A DNA stretch of 64,000 nt, from positions 96,335-160,334 of the forward strand of contig JANWYH010000005.1 of the NCBI GenBank assembly GCA_025054715.1. The letters run 5' to 3'. The stretch is from Pyrinomonadaceae bacterium (GTDB lineage Bacteria > Acidobacteriota > Blastocatellia > Pyrinomonadales > Pyrinomonadaceae). This document shows, piece after piece, positions 1-7,933 of the stretch. The notes under the pieces were generated by a model, which saw nothing but the letters and a program-made list of their open reading frames with translations, was not told the DNA's origin and ran no database searches. Made by a program: the position numbers and the translations under genes. Each line of letters begins with the position of its first letter. The first letter of the stretch is position 1.

Positions 1-465
1 AGAGCTACCGTGATTATGCAGCTTTTCGTCATTGTGGGCAGGCATGTCTCTGCCTGGAAACAACGATTCTATGTGTTTTAGAAATTCAGCATCTATAGCC
101 ATCAGGTCTTCAAAATGTCCATGAATAGGACAATCCTTTATCATCCATATTTGACCATCGCGCTCAATTATCTGAGCCTTTATCTCTCCTACCTTCTCAT
201 TAAGAAGGCTGGAAATATCTCTCTTGCCGCTTAAAATTTCTTCTCTAGCCTCTATGACACACTTCGGGCAAAGAGAATCAGTAGTTCTTGGAAAACCCAA
301 AGTTGGCTTTGACTTTTCCCAAGACTTCAAAAGCGGCCTGTCTGCCCATTTTGGTGTAAAAGAAGGATTTGGACGATACTTGTTTACTGCCTTTATCGCG
401 TTAAACAAACCTCCTGCTATCAAGGTTAAACCTTTCTCGAAATGCTTTATCGGACGATGTTTCAT
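1..465 (-). CDS. Radical SAM protein, N-terminal part (cut by window edge)
   Basis: The reading frame is open for 155 codons from an ATG at 465 to the window edge, with GGAG about 6 bases upstream. The visible part carries a SLCPKC zinc-type motif near residue 65, a DCPIHGHFEDL stretch near residue 117, and ends in a DEKLHNHGSS segment. From memory, these are typical of the N-terminal region of radical SAM proteins related to the archaeal tetraether-lipid synthase family and their bacterial homologues implicated in membrane-spanning lipids. The radical SAM CxxxCxxC motif itself would lie outside the window, so the catalytic core is not seen. The family call rests on recognised resemblance of the leader region; the lipid role is inference. 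The gene stands alone and reads leftwards out of the window. Confidence 0.6.
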   Translation of the reverse strand, partial: MKHRPIKHFEKGLTLIAGGLFNAIKAVNKYRPNPSFTPKWADRPLLKSWEKSKPTLGFPRTTDSLCPKCVIEAREEILSGKRDISSLLNEKVGEIKAQIIERDGQIWMIKDCPIHGHFEDLMAIDAEFLKHIESLFPGRDMPAHNDEKLHNHGSS

Positions 466-949
466 ATTTTACTCCAAGATCTAGTTTTTAAGATTTGATA
501 TCCTGCGAATTGCTAGGCAATCTACATACCACAAACTGAGAATTCTCAAAAACCCTGTCATATCAATTATTTAGCTTTTACAAAAAACAAAAATATATGT
601 ATCATAATGACTCATAATTGCATTTCAAGCTCAATGTGAGCTATTTTGATACACGAGTTATTATCAGATTAACTTTAGTACTTTAAACTCATGCTTAAAA
701 GTTTTCCACATTGTTACAAATGTGGATAGAAAGAAATACGCAATAATAAAGCTCAAAACATCAGTTGCATTTTTTGCGGATTTTCGTTCGTTTTTTGTTC
801 GCTTTAAGCATTTAGATTAAATAAAACTTGAGATATTGCTTCATAAATTATTGAAAATAAAAGTATTAAAGAATGTAAAAAATCTCTTTACAAAACATGA
901 TAAGTGTGTTAATTTATACTCACTTTTGATTTTTGAGGGGGAAGTAGAA
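466..949. other. AT-rich intergenic region between divergent genes
   Basis: No convincing reading frame is present. The stretch separates the leftward radical SAM gene from the rightward ftsB-like gene. It contains a perfect 6-bp inverted repeat, AGCTCA/TGAGCT with a 3-base loop, at 628-642, and an inverted pair of DnaA-box-like sequences at 702-729. It probably also carries the two divergent promoters, but I could not place them confidently. Confidence 0.6.
702..729. promoter_or_regulatory. Inverted pair of DnaA-box-like sites
   Basis: TTTTCCACA lies at 702-710 on the plus strand. TGTGGATAG lies at 721-729 and is CTATCCACA on the minus strand. Each differs from the consensus TTATCCACA at one position. 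Together they form an 8-bp inverted repeat (705-712 and 719-726) with a 6-base loop. They may be a DnaA-responsive control site, an origin-linked site, or simply a hairpin. No dnaA, dnaN or further boxes were seen nearby. Confidence 0.35.
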
Positions 950-1321
950 ATGCTAAGAGCTGGTTACCTGCCAAGAACTAAAATAGCCGCGAATGAAACA
1001 ATAAGATTTCGCTATCAAACAAGAAAAAGTAGGAGCGTAGAAAGAAAAATCATGCACTCCTTCTGGCTTACGTTTTGCTTGATAGCACTTTATAGTTTTA
1101 TGTTCTGCTTAGCAGCAAACCTGCGAGCACACAGAGAACTAAAAGAGGAAGCTCAAAAATATGAGGTTTTAAGTAAAAGGGCAGAAGCTTTGCGTCAGGA
1201 AAATCAAATGCTAGAGGAGGAGATAAATAGACTCAAAAGTGATCCTGCTACTATAGCCAGAGAGGCAAGAAAATTAGGCATGAGTAAGCCGAATGAAAAA
1301 GTTTTTGTGTCGGTGGAGTAA
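950..1321 (+). CDS. Septum formation initiator (FtsB/DivIC-like)
   Basis: This is a 123-residue bitopic membrane protein. Residues 1-36 are basic and cytoplasmic, 37-58 form one hydrophobic helix, and 61-97 are a charged coiled coil. The tail DPATIAREARKLGMSKPNEKVF matches the usual end of FtsB/DivIC proteins, which join FtsL and FtsQ/DivIB in the division complex that activates septal wall synthesis. I chose the ATG at 950 because AGGGGGAAG lies just upstream; an in-frame ATG at 836 would add 38 AT-rich residues and lacks a ribosome site. In other bacteria the gene often follows eno, but here it stands alone and is convergent with lysC. Confidence 0.8.
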   Translation: MLRAGYLPRTKIAANETIRFRYQTRKSRSVERKIMHSFWLTFCLIALYSFMFCLAANLRAHRELKEEAQKYEVLSKRAEALRQENQMLEEEINRLKSDPATIAREARKLGMSKPNEKVFVSVE

Positions 1322-1420
1322 ATCTTGCGGAGGGTTCTTCACCGATACAATTAAGCCTGCTTTCAAGACCGCCTCTTGCCTGCCTACTCCGCAACGCCCG
1401 CAGCCCTTCTCCTGCCAACC

Positions 1421-1455
1421 TTTGCGGCTTGTGATTCCCGAACACAAGCCGCAAA
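1421..1455. terminator. Bidirectional hairpin terminator between ftsB-like gene and lysC
   Basis: TTTGCGGCTTGTG at 1421-1433 pairs perfectly with CACAAGCCGCAAA at 1443-1455 around a 9-base loop. This 13-bp stem sits just past the lysC stop codon and 100 bases after the ftsB-like stop. AAAA/TTTT flanks allow it to act for both convergent genes, although the U-tract is short in each direction. Confidence 0.7.
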
Positions 1456-1456
1456 A

Positions 1457-2821
1457 TCATTCTTCCTCGAAGAATTCTTTGTGAAGCTTCTTCACTACTT
1501 TATCAGCAACATCTTCTTTAACAACAAAGGTCAAATTGACGCTTGAAGAGCCATGTGAGATTAAGGAAATGTTAAAATCTGATATCGCCTTAAAGATTTG
1601 TGCGGCAACTCCGGCAGTTTCTCTCAACCCAGCTCCTACAACACAAACGACCGCATTTCCTTTCTCTACTTCGACCTTGCCTATTCTTTCCAGTTCTTTA
1701 ACGATCTTGTCCAAAGATTCCGTATTATCTAAAGTAAGAGAAACTGAAACTTCCGAAGTAGCCACTACATCTACAACAGTTCTATACTTTTCAAAGATTT
1801 GGAAAATGGCACTCATGAAACCGTATGCTCCGAGCATACGTGCAGAGATAATTCTCAAAACAGTTATTCCCTTCTTAAAGGCAATGGATTTCACCTTGCG
1901 AGGAGTTGACTGAGATGAATGTAAAATTAAAGTTCCATCTTCTTCAGGTCGAAGAGAATTGCAGACACGAACGGGAATTCGCAAATCTACCGCTGGCTGA
2001 ATTGTTTTTGGATGCAAAACCTTTGCTCCGAAGTATGCAAGTTCGGCTGCTTCTTCATAGGACAAAGTCTTTAAGGTTCTTGCTTTTGGGCAAACTCTCG
2101 GATCTGAGGTTAAGACTCCGCTTACATCTGTCCATATTTGAATCTCATCGGCTCGAATTGCAGCACCTATCAATGCTGCCGAATAATCCGAACCACCCCT
2201 TCCTAGGGTTGTTGTCTCTCCACTCCTATTTGCTGCAATAAATCCTCCCATTACGGGTATGTATCCTTCTTTTATGAGTGGCAATATCTCGAGGCAAACT
2301 AACTCCTTTGTTTCTTCCCATAATGGACAAGCTGCTCCAAATTCGTCATCCGTTACAATTAAACATCGAGCATCAACGTGATATGACCTTAAGCCTGCAG
2401 ACGAAAAAACTTCAGCCAATAACTTTGACGAAAGCTGTTCTCCGTAAGAAACTACTGCATCTTTTAGCATCAAAAGCGGAAGGCTTCGCCTCGAAACACG
2501 ATTTAGAAGGTCTTTTATATCTTCTTTTGCTAATTCCAACTCCTGAAGAAATCGCTTTTTACTGCTTTCATCGAGAAGCTTTTCTGACACCTTTTGATGA
2601 CGTTCAAAATGCACGTCTAAACTTTTAAAAGCTTGGTCTGTAGCCCCTTTTTTGGCTATCTCAAAAGCTTCGATGAGCGCATCCGTAACCCTTGCCATTG
2701 CAGAGGTTACAACTACAGGCCTTGCCTCGACACTTTTTTTTTCAACAATACTTAAAACTCTTTCAAAAGCTTCCGTATTCTCTACGGAAGTGCCTCCAAA
2801 CTTCATTACGATAGTTCTCAT
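1457..2821 (-). CDS. lysC: Aspartate kinase
   Basis: A 454-residue monofunctional aspartokinase. It phosphorylates L-aspartate in the first step of lysine/DAP, threonine and methionine synthesis. The amino-acid kinase domain opens with KFGGTSV at residues 7-13 and includes GRGGSDYSAAL in the nucleotide/aspartate site. The C-terminal third (about 310-450) is the ACT regulatory region, with the TSEVSVSLTLD segment of LysC-type lysine-sensitive enzymes. No homoserine dehydrogenase domain is fused. It is the last gene of the minus-strand run that begins with greA, starting 6 bases after the MM0924-like gene. lysA, for the last step of the pathway, is at 36.3 kb. Lysine feedback through the ACT domains is the expected control. 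Confidence 0.95.
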   Translation of the reverse strand: MRTIVMKFGGTSVENTEAFERVLSIVEKKSVEARPVVVTSAMARVTDALIEAFEIAKKGATDQAFKSLDVHFERHQKVSEKLLDESSKKRFLQELELAKEDIKDLLNRVSRRSLPLLMLKDAVVSYGEQLSSKLLAEVFSSAGLRSYHVDARCLIVTDDEFGAACPLWEETKELVCLEILPLIKEGYIPVMGGFIAANRSGETTTLGRGGSDYSAALIGAAIRADEIQIWTDVSGVLTSDPRVCPKARTLKTLSYEEAAELAYFGAKVLHPKTIQPAVDLRIPVRVCNSLRPEEDGTLILHSSQSTPRKVKSIAFKKGITVLRIISARMLGAYGFMSAIFQIFEKYRTVVDVVATSEVSVSLTLDNTESLDKIVKELERIGKVEVEKGNAVVCVVGAGLRETAGVAAQIFKAISDFNISLISHGSSSVNLTFVVKEDVADKVVKKLHKEFFEEE

Positions 2822-2827
2822 CCTAAA

Positions 2828-3049
2828 TTACTGACCTCTCCCACCTACAAGTCCGGGTCTTTGATGACTTTCTCTGATTTCCCAAACAGCAGCTATTTTG
2901 CTGACTGCAACATAAACGTTCCTGTCTTCTTCATCTTTTAAATGCAAAATACCATCTTTAATGGATACTATCTCGCCTCTTATAAAAGTGCTCTCACCAC
3001 AAGCAATATCCACCTTTCTACCTAACATTTGAAGTAAAAAGTTTTCCAT
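2828..3049 (-). CDS. Small MM0924-like protein with Sm-like fold
   Basis: A 73-residue protein with no signal or membrane segment. The pattern CGESTFIRGEIVSIKDGILHL followed by VYVAVSKIAAVWE resembles the small MM0924 family known from methanogens and scattered bacteria, whose beta-rich fold is Sm/Hfq-like. A function is not established. AGGAGA lies 8 bases before the ATG, so translation is well supported. It sits between accC (18 bases upstream) and lysC (6 bases downstream) in the same orientation and is very likely cotranscribed with them. The C-terminal RPGLVGGRGQ tail is glycine-rich and probably flexible. Confidence 0.6.
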   Translation of the reverse strand: MENFLLQMLGRKVDIACGESTFIRGEIVSIKDGILHLKDEEDRNVYVAVSKIAAVWEIRESHQRPGLVGGRGQ

Positions 3050-3067
3050 AGTTTTCTCCTGTTAAAA

Positions 3068-4570
3068 TCAGAGACGATTTGCAAAAGTAGCAAGTCTGCC
3101 TGCGATTTGCCATCGACTCTGAAATGCCTCTTGTTGAGGCTGAGACATTTTCTTTTTGCTAAATTTTAAGGCTGAAGCAATTATTGCCATATCTTTTTCG
3201 AGCTGAGAAGGTGCGAACCTTTTGCGTCTCTGCATCCAACGCGATATAAATCCTGTGTCAATCAAGCCTTCCTTAAATTCTTCATCCTCAATGATTTCTC
3301 TAAAAAACGGTAGTGTAGTTTTTATTCCGCCTATCTCGTACTCCTGCAAGGCACGTCTAAGTCTGCGAATAGCTTCTGCTCTGTCACGACCATAAACGCA
3401 AAACTTTGAGATCATCGGATCATAAAAAATAGACACTTCTGAACCTTCATAAACTCCGCTATCATCTCTTATGCCGTTTCCTTGCGGAACCTTTAAGCGC
3501 GTAATTTTGCCAGGCGAAGGCATAAAGTTATTTTCAAAATCTTCCGCATAGATTCTGCATTCGATAGCGTGACCAATCCATCTTATATCTTCTTGACTAA
3601 AGGAAAGCTTCTCTCCGGCCGCTACTTTTATTTGCTCAACTACAAGGTCTATACCGGTTACAAGCTCAGTTATGGGATGTTCAACTTGAAGACGCGTGTT
3701 CATCTCAAGAAAATAAAATTCTCTCGTTTCATCGGAAACTAAAAACTCTACAGTTCCCGCACCAACGTAATTTACTGCTTTTGCTATCCTAACGGCACAT
3801 TCACCCATTTTAAGGCGAAGCTCATGATCGTTTATCGGTGATGGGCATTCTTCTATTACTTTTTGATGTCTTCTCTGAATGGAGCATTCTCTTTCGCCTA
3901 AATGAACATGATTTCCGTGCTTATCCGAAAAGACCTGTATTTCGATGTGACGTGGCCTTACAATGGCTTTTTCAATATAAATAGAGTCATCACCAAAAGC
4001 TGAACGGGCTTCTCCTTGAGCCGTCTCAAAAGCAGACTTCAAATCTTCTTCTCTTTCGACCAGTCTCATTCCCTTGCCACCGCCGCCAGCCGAAGCTTTC
4101 AGCATTATCGGGAAACCGTATTTCATCGCCGTTTCTAACGCATCTTCAAATGACCTGACAGGCTCTGTCGTCCCAGGAACAACTGGAACTCCTGCCTGAA
4201 TCGCTATTTTTCTTGCAGATATCTTACCGCCCATTGCCTCCATGGCTTCAGGCGGCGGACCTATAAAGACAATACCGTTATTTTCTACTTCTCTTACAAA
4301 ATTTGCATTCTCAGACAAAAAACCATAGCCGGGATGAATTGCTTCAGCTCCGGATTTTTTTGCAGCTTCGATTATCTTGTCACCTCGAAGATAGCTCTCC
4401 GTAGAGGGCGATGGCCCTATGTGATATGCTTCATCTGCCATGCGAACATGAAGAGCATCTTTGTCAGCATCAGAAAAAACTACCACTGTTTTTATTTTCA
4501 AATCTCTACACGCACGAATAACTCTACAAGCTATCTCGCCACGATTTGCTATTAGTATCTTACTGAACAT
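3068..4570 (-). CDS. accC: Biotin carboxylase subunit
   Basis: This 500-residue ATP-grasp enzyme carboxylates the biotin of a carrier protein with bicarbonate and ATP, supplying the carboxyltransferase of acetyl-CoA carboxylase or a related acyl-CoA carboxylase. It begins with KILIANRGEIACRVIRA, has the GGGGKGMRLV nucleotide loop and the EMNTRLQVEHPITE active-site strand. The length is slightly over the 450 of E. coli AccC and there is no fused biotin domain. accB and carboxyltransferase genes are not in the window, so the exact acyl-CoA substrate is open. I chose the ATG at 4570; a TTG three codons earlier is possible, because the GGGGA ribosome site is unusually close to the ATG. Confidence 0.92.
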   Translation of the reverse strand: MFSKILIANRGEIACRVIRACRDLKIKTVVVFSDADKDALHVRMADEAYHIGPSPSTESYLRGDKIIEAAKKSGAEAIHPGYGFLSENANFVREVENNGIVFIGPPPEAMEAMGGKISARKIAIQAGVPVVPGTTEPVRSFEDALETAMKYGFPIMLKASAGGGGKGMRLVEREEDLKSAFETAQGEARSAFGDDSIYIEKAIVRPRHIEIQVFSDKHGNHVHLGERECSIQRRHQKVIEECPSPINDHELRLKMGECAVRIAKAVNYVGAGTVEFLVSDETREFYFLEMNTRLQVEHPITELVTGIDLVVEQIKVAAGEKLSFSQEDIRWIGHAIECRIYAEDFENNFMPSPGKITRLKVPQGNGIRDDSGVYEGSEVSIFYDPMISKFCVYGRDRAEAIRRLRRALQEYEIGGIKTTLPFFREIIEDEEFKEGLIDTGFISRWMQRRKRFAPSQLEKDMAIIASALKFSKKKMSQPQQEAFQSRWQIAGRLATFANRL

Positions 4571-4609
4571 AGTCCCCAACTTAAAAGGTTCAGGAAGCTC
4601 CTAAAGGTC

Positions 4610-4894
4610 CTATTCTAAAATAGAATTACCATGATTTTTTGGGTCATATCTAACACTGACTTTCGCACCTGGAGCATACTTTAATGGGTCTTTCAACCTA
4701 TCTTTGGTTAAAACCTCAGAACTTTCAAAATCAACTCCTTGAACGCTATAAGCATAGAAAACCAGTTCTCCTTGAGGCAAAGTTTGGCTATCTAGAATAG
4801 TTCCTTCAGTTACCCTGCCTCTTTCCATTAAATAACGTCTTCTTGCCTTTTCCGGTTCTTCCTTTTTTCTTGTAAAAATATCAAATATTCCCAT
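4610..4894 (-). CDS. DUF3592-like small protein
   Basis: A 94-residue soluble protein. The core, with QGELVFYAYSVQGVDFESSE and APGAKVSVRYDPKNHGNSIL, resembles the extracytoplasmic beta domain of DUF3592 proteins, but without their membrane helices. Function is unknown. The gene starts 2 bases after the stop of the PGPGW-like gene, so translation is probably coupled, and it lies 39 bases before accC. The lysine/arginine-rich N-terminus (RKKEEPEKARRR) could contact a membrane or nucleic acid, which is only a guess. Confidence 0.55.
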   Translation of the reverse strand: MGIFDIFTRKKEEPEKARRRYLMERGRVTEGTILDSQTLPQGELVFYAYSVQGVDFESSEVLTKDRLKDPLKYAPGAKVSVRYDPKNHGNSILE

Positions 4895-4896
4895 TT

Positions 4897-5322
4897 TTAG
4901 TCCAAGATCAAAGGAGGTTTTCCAAATCTTGCGCGCAACTTGTTTATTGCCGCTTTGATTGAAGGACGGTTTATTATTTTAGCCTCTATAGGGCGCTTCC
5001 CCGGTATATCAAGCATTATCAAACCCAAAAGAATAGTAAGCAACCCTTGACCAGGAATCCCTGGAAGAGAAAGCAAAACTCCCAAAAGTATCAAAAAGAC
5101 GCCTAGAAGGTTTTTCAAAATTACGGCTCCCCAACGAACAAAAAAAGGGCTATCCATCATAAATTCCTGCCGATAATGGGAGCTAAAATAATTTTCTGGT
5201 ATTTTAACCACCACTAAAACAATTGCAGCAAAACTTATTATCAGTGAAAGCATGAATAAGCCAACACCAATTAGAACTTCTTCCCATGAAAATTCCTGAA
5301 AAAAACTCCAAAGCCAATTCAT
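4897..5322 (-). CDS. PGPGW-like inner membrane protein
   Basis: A 141-residue integral membrane protein with two hydrophobic stretches, near residues 14-38 and 64-105. The loop LSLPGIPGQGLLTILLGLIML followed by DIPGKR resembles the PGPGW family of putative transmembrane proteins, whose function is unknown. Its ATG overlaps the stop of the upstream CDP-alcohol phosphatidyltransferase gene by 4 bases, implying coupled translation and perhaps a shared role in envelope lipids. That functional link is inference from position. Confidence 0.6.
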   Translation of the reverse strand: MNWLWSFFQEFSWEEVLIGVGLFMLSLIISFAAIVLVVVKIPENYFSSHYRQEFMMDSPFFVRWGAVILKNLLGVFLILLGVLLSLPGIPGQGLLTILLGLIMLDIPGKRPIEAKIINRPSIKAAINKLRARFGKPPLILD

Positions 5323-5942
5323 TTTTCCTGCTTCAGCTTAATCCAAGTAAAATACATCCGATGAATAAATGTCCAAAACGAGCCTATAGCCAAAATCCAT
5401 AGAACCTGTGGCATTCTATTGGCAAAAAAGTTATCTGACTCCCAGTGAGTAGATAAAGCTCCGAGTATCAAGAGAACTATTCTTTCTGGTCTCTGCAGAA
5501 AACCGACATTTGCTTTCACACCGACTGCCTCTGCTCTTGCCGTCGTGTAACTTACCATCACCGAACCCATCATAGCAACCAAAGCTAAAAATGCATTTAG
5601 AAGCGATCGCTGTGCAGTATTACTTGCATAAAAGAAAATTATTCCTGAGAAAATTACCATATCTGACAGCCGATCAAGCGAAGAATCAAGGAAGGCACCA
5701 AAGCGAGTAACATTACCCGTTACTCTAGCCACACTCCCATCAAGCATGTCAAAAAGATTGGCTCCGATAAGCACTACTCCTGCCCAGAAAAATTCGCCAA
5801 CTCCAAAAAGGATCCCACAACCGACATTTATGATAACACCCGTAGCCGTCAGGATATTTGGATGAATTTTAGCGGCAACAATGCCTTGCACCATCGCATT
5901 TATGATCCGCATTGCGCCGCGTCCAATACTTGCCCCAACCAT
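5319..5942 (-). CDS. CDP-alcohol phosphatidyltransferase
   Basis: A 207-residue multi-helix membrane enzyme that transfers a phosphatidyl group from CDP-diacylglycerol to an alcohol. The family signature D-x2-D-G-x2-A-R-x8-G-x3-D-x3-D is complete: DMLDGSVAR followed by G and the two aspartates in FGAFLDSSLDR. The acceptor cannot be told from sequence alone. Glycerol-3-phosphate (PgsA-like), inositol-phosphate or an archaetidyl-type acceptor are all possible. The gene follows greA by 3 bases with AGGAAA as ribosome site and overlaps the PGPGW-like gene by 4 bases. Confidence 0.85.
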   Translation of the reverse strand: MVGASIGRGAMRIINAMVQGIVAAKIHPNILTATGVIINVGCGILFGVGEFFWAGVVLIGANLFDMLDGSVARVTGNVTRFGAFLDSSLDRLSDMVIFSGIIFFYASNTAQRSLLNAFLALVAMMGSVMVSYTTARAEAVGVKANVGFLQRPERIVLLILGALSTHWESDNFFANRMPQVLWILAIGSFWTFIHRMYFTWIKLKQEK

Positions 5943-5945
5943 TCT

Positions 5946-6419
5946 TCAGCTTTCCTGTTGATCGTGAATCGTATAGATTCTCTTTATCTCAAAGTTTCTC
6001 CAGCCCTTCGGAGTCTTTACCTTAACGGTATCACCTTCTTCCTTACCCATCAAAGCTTGACCGATGGGCGAAACGGTAGAAATTAACCCCTTCTCTGGAT
6101 CGCTTTCCTCAGAAGTAACAAGTTTATAGGTTATCTCTTCATCGGTATCCAGATCGTAGAGAATGACTTTTGAACCATAAGCAATACGATCTTTTGGAAT
6201 CCTGGACAAGTCAATTGACTGAACTTCGACCAAGCGCTGTCTTATTTGCATGATACGTGCCTTTACTATTGATTGTCTTTCAAGTGCCGCTTTGTATTCG
6301 GCATTCTCCCGCAAATCACCGTATTCACGGGCCTTCTGAATCTCTTTCGGAAGTTTGTTATGTAGCTCTTCTTCTAATTGCTTCAATTCCTCTTGCAGTT
6401 TCTTTCTTATTGCTTCCAT
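5946..6419 (-). CDS. greA: Transcription elongation factor GreA
   Basis: A 157-residue protein of normal GreA length. Residues 1-75 form the antiparallel coiled coil that enters the RNA polymerase secondary channel, with the acidic tip in EYGDLRENAEYKAA. The C-terminal globular domain includes VSPIGQALMGKEEGDTV. GreA stimulates transcript cleavage in backtracked polymerase. I start it at the ATG at 6419 because the protein then aligns end to end with GreA; an earlier in-frame start at 6521 would add 34 residues with no family counterpart. It heads the minus-strand run that continues to lysC. No clear Shine-Dalgarno site precedes the chosen start. Confidence 0.93.
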   Translation of the reverse strand: MEAIRKKLQEELKQLEEELHNKLPKEIQKAREYGDLRENAEYKAALERQSIVKARIMQIRQRLVEVQSIDLSRIPKDRIAYGSKVILYDLDTDEEITYKLVTSEESDPEKGLISTVSPIGQALMGKEEGDTVKVKTPKGWRNFEIKRIYTIHDQQES

Positions 6420-6598
6420 AAAACTTGCCACATAGAAAAAACTGTTTTTCTTGTTATCCCAAAGCTCTGACCTTACAGTATCTCTATTTTGGAAAAATCT
6501 TTTTAAGTTTGCAATAAGCAATGCATACTTGACCTTAAACTAAAAGGGCAACAATTTTCATTATTCTCCACAAACTGATAAAATTAAGTTTTGTCAAA

Positions 6599-7933
6599 AT
6601 GACCGATCAATCTGGATTAAAAGAGATTCCTAAAGTCTTCAGCTTCTTAGGAAGAAAGTTCACAAACAATCCTTTAGGCTTCCTATCGGAAATATCCAGG
6701 GTTGGCGATGTAGTCAAATTTAGAATTGGAACTCAAGATATAATTTTTCTAAATCATCCTGATTTTATCAAGGATGTACTCGTAACAAATGCCCACAAGT
6801 TTATAAAGGGAAGAGTCTTGCAAAAAGCAAAAAAGGTGCTTAATGAAGGGCTTTTAACGAGCGAAGGCGAGATTCATCTAAAGCACAGAAAAATGATTCA
6901 ACCCGCTTTTCACCGTCAACGAATAGCCGAATACTCAAAAATTATGACCGAGTGTGCAGCAGAATGGGTTGAAAAAAGATTTGATGGAGAAATCCTTGAA
7001 ATTGACAAACAGATGAATCGACTAACCTTAAAAATTGTAGCTAAAGCACTTTTCAGTGCAGACGTAGATGACGAAGCCGATGAGGTAGGAAAAGCCTTAA
7101 CTTCTTTGGTTGAAATGTTTAAGTATGCACTTCTTCCCTTTTCTGAAATTCTAGAAAAACTACCTTTGCCTCAAGTGAAGAAAATGAAAAGAGCAAGAGA
7201 AACTCTCGACGAGGTTATTTATAAAATCATAAAAGAACGCCGCCAAGGCGGTCACCGCAAAGACGATCTTCTTTCGATACTATTGCAGACCCAAGATGAA
7301 GAAGATTCAACTAAACTAACCGATCAGCAAATTCGCGATGAAGCCTTAACACTTTTTCTCGCCGGTCATGAAACAACCGCAAATGCGCTGACGTTTACTT
7401 GGTATTTGCTTTCTCAAAATGCGGATAAAGAAGAAAAATTACACCAAGAATTGCAGGAAGTATTGAAAGGAAGAAAGCCATCGTTTGATGATTACAACAA
7501 GTTAAAGTACACAGAGGCTGTGTTTGCTGAAGCCATGAGACTATATCCCCCAGCATGGGCACTTGGAAGACTCGCAGTAGAAAGCCACGAAATAAACGGT
7601 TATCAAATACCAAAAGGTTCTCTCGTCCTAGTTTCAACGTTTATTACTCATCGTGACTCAAGATTTTGGGAAATGGCTGATGAGTTTCTACCCGAAAGAT
7701 GGGAAAAACTCTCCATCCGAGAAGTCTCGTCCCGATTTATCTATTTTCCTTTTGGAGGCGGCGTCAGACGCTGTATCGGGGAAAATTTTGCTTGGACAGA
7801 AGCGGTCATGCTAATTTCAACAATTGCTCAAAGTTGTAGATTTAGAACAATTGACCCCGAAGCGCTTAGGCTTAATCCTTTGATAACTTTAAGACCAAAA
7901 AATGCCGTTAAGATGAAAGTAGAAAAAAGATGA
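6599..7933 (+). CDS. Cytochrome P450
   Basis: A 444-residue soluble haem monooxygenase. It has the oxygen-binding I-helix motif AGHETTANA near residue 255, the ExxR pair in EAMRLYPP, and the haem loop FGGGVRRCIG with the thiolate ligand Cys392. The layout resembles CYP102-like and CYP4-like bacterial P450s that act on fatty acids or terpenoids, but the substrate is not known and no reductase or ferredoxin gene lies alongside. No Shine-Dalgarno site is visible; a TGaTAAAAT extended -10 ends at 6584, giving an mRNA leader of only a few bases. The stop overlaps the start of the DUF72 gene by 4 bases. Confidence 0.92.
   Translation: MTDQSGLKEIPKVFSFLGRKFTNNPLGFLSEISRVGDVVKFRIGTQDIIFLNHPDFIKDVLVTNAHKFIKGRVLQKAKKVLNEGLLTSEGEIHLKHRKMIQPAFHRQRIAEYSKIMTECAAEWVEKRFDGEILEIDKQMNRLTLKIVAKALFSADVDDEADEVGKALTSLVEMFKYALLPFSEILEKLPLPQVKKMKRARETLDEVIYKIIKERRQGGHRKDDLLSILLQTQDEEDSTKLTDQQIRDEALTLFLAGHETTANALTFTWYLLSQNADKEEKLHQELQEVLKGRKPSFDDYNKLKYTEAVFAEAMRLYPPAWALGRLAVESHEINGYQIPKGSLVLVSTFITHRDSRFWEMADEFLPERWEKLSIREVSSRFIYFPFGGGVRRCIGENFAWTEAVMLISTIAQSCRFRTIDPEALRLNPLITLRPKNAVKMKVEKR

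Noticed and set aside
224-484. 86-codon plus-strand open frame near the left edge.
   Set aside because: It lies opposite the radical SAM coding sequence, which has a ribosome site and recognisable motifs.
836-949. Longer start for the ftsB-like gene.
   Set aside because: The added residues are AT-driven, have no family match and no ribosome site; AGGGGGAAG before 950 decides the start.
1322-1456. A tRNA-like stretch with a CTTGAAA loop (minus strand) between ftsB-like gene and lysC.
   Set aside because: The would-be anticodon stem pairs poorly, no acceptor stem or D-arm can be drawn, and the strong 13-bp hairpin explains the region as a terminator.
1536-2834. Plus-strand open frames of 60-125 codons across the lysC region.
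   Set aside because: They mirror the lysC coding strand and have no recognisable motifs or ribosome sites.
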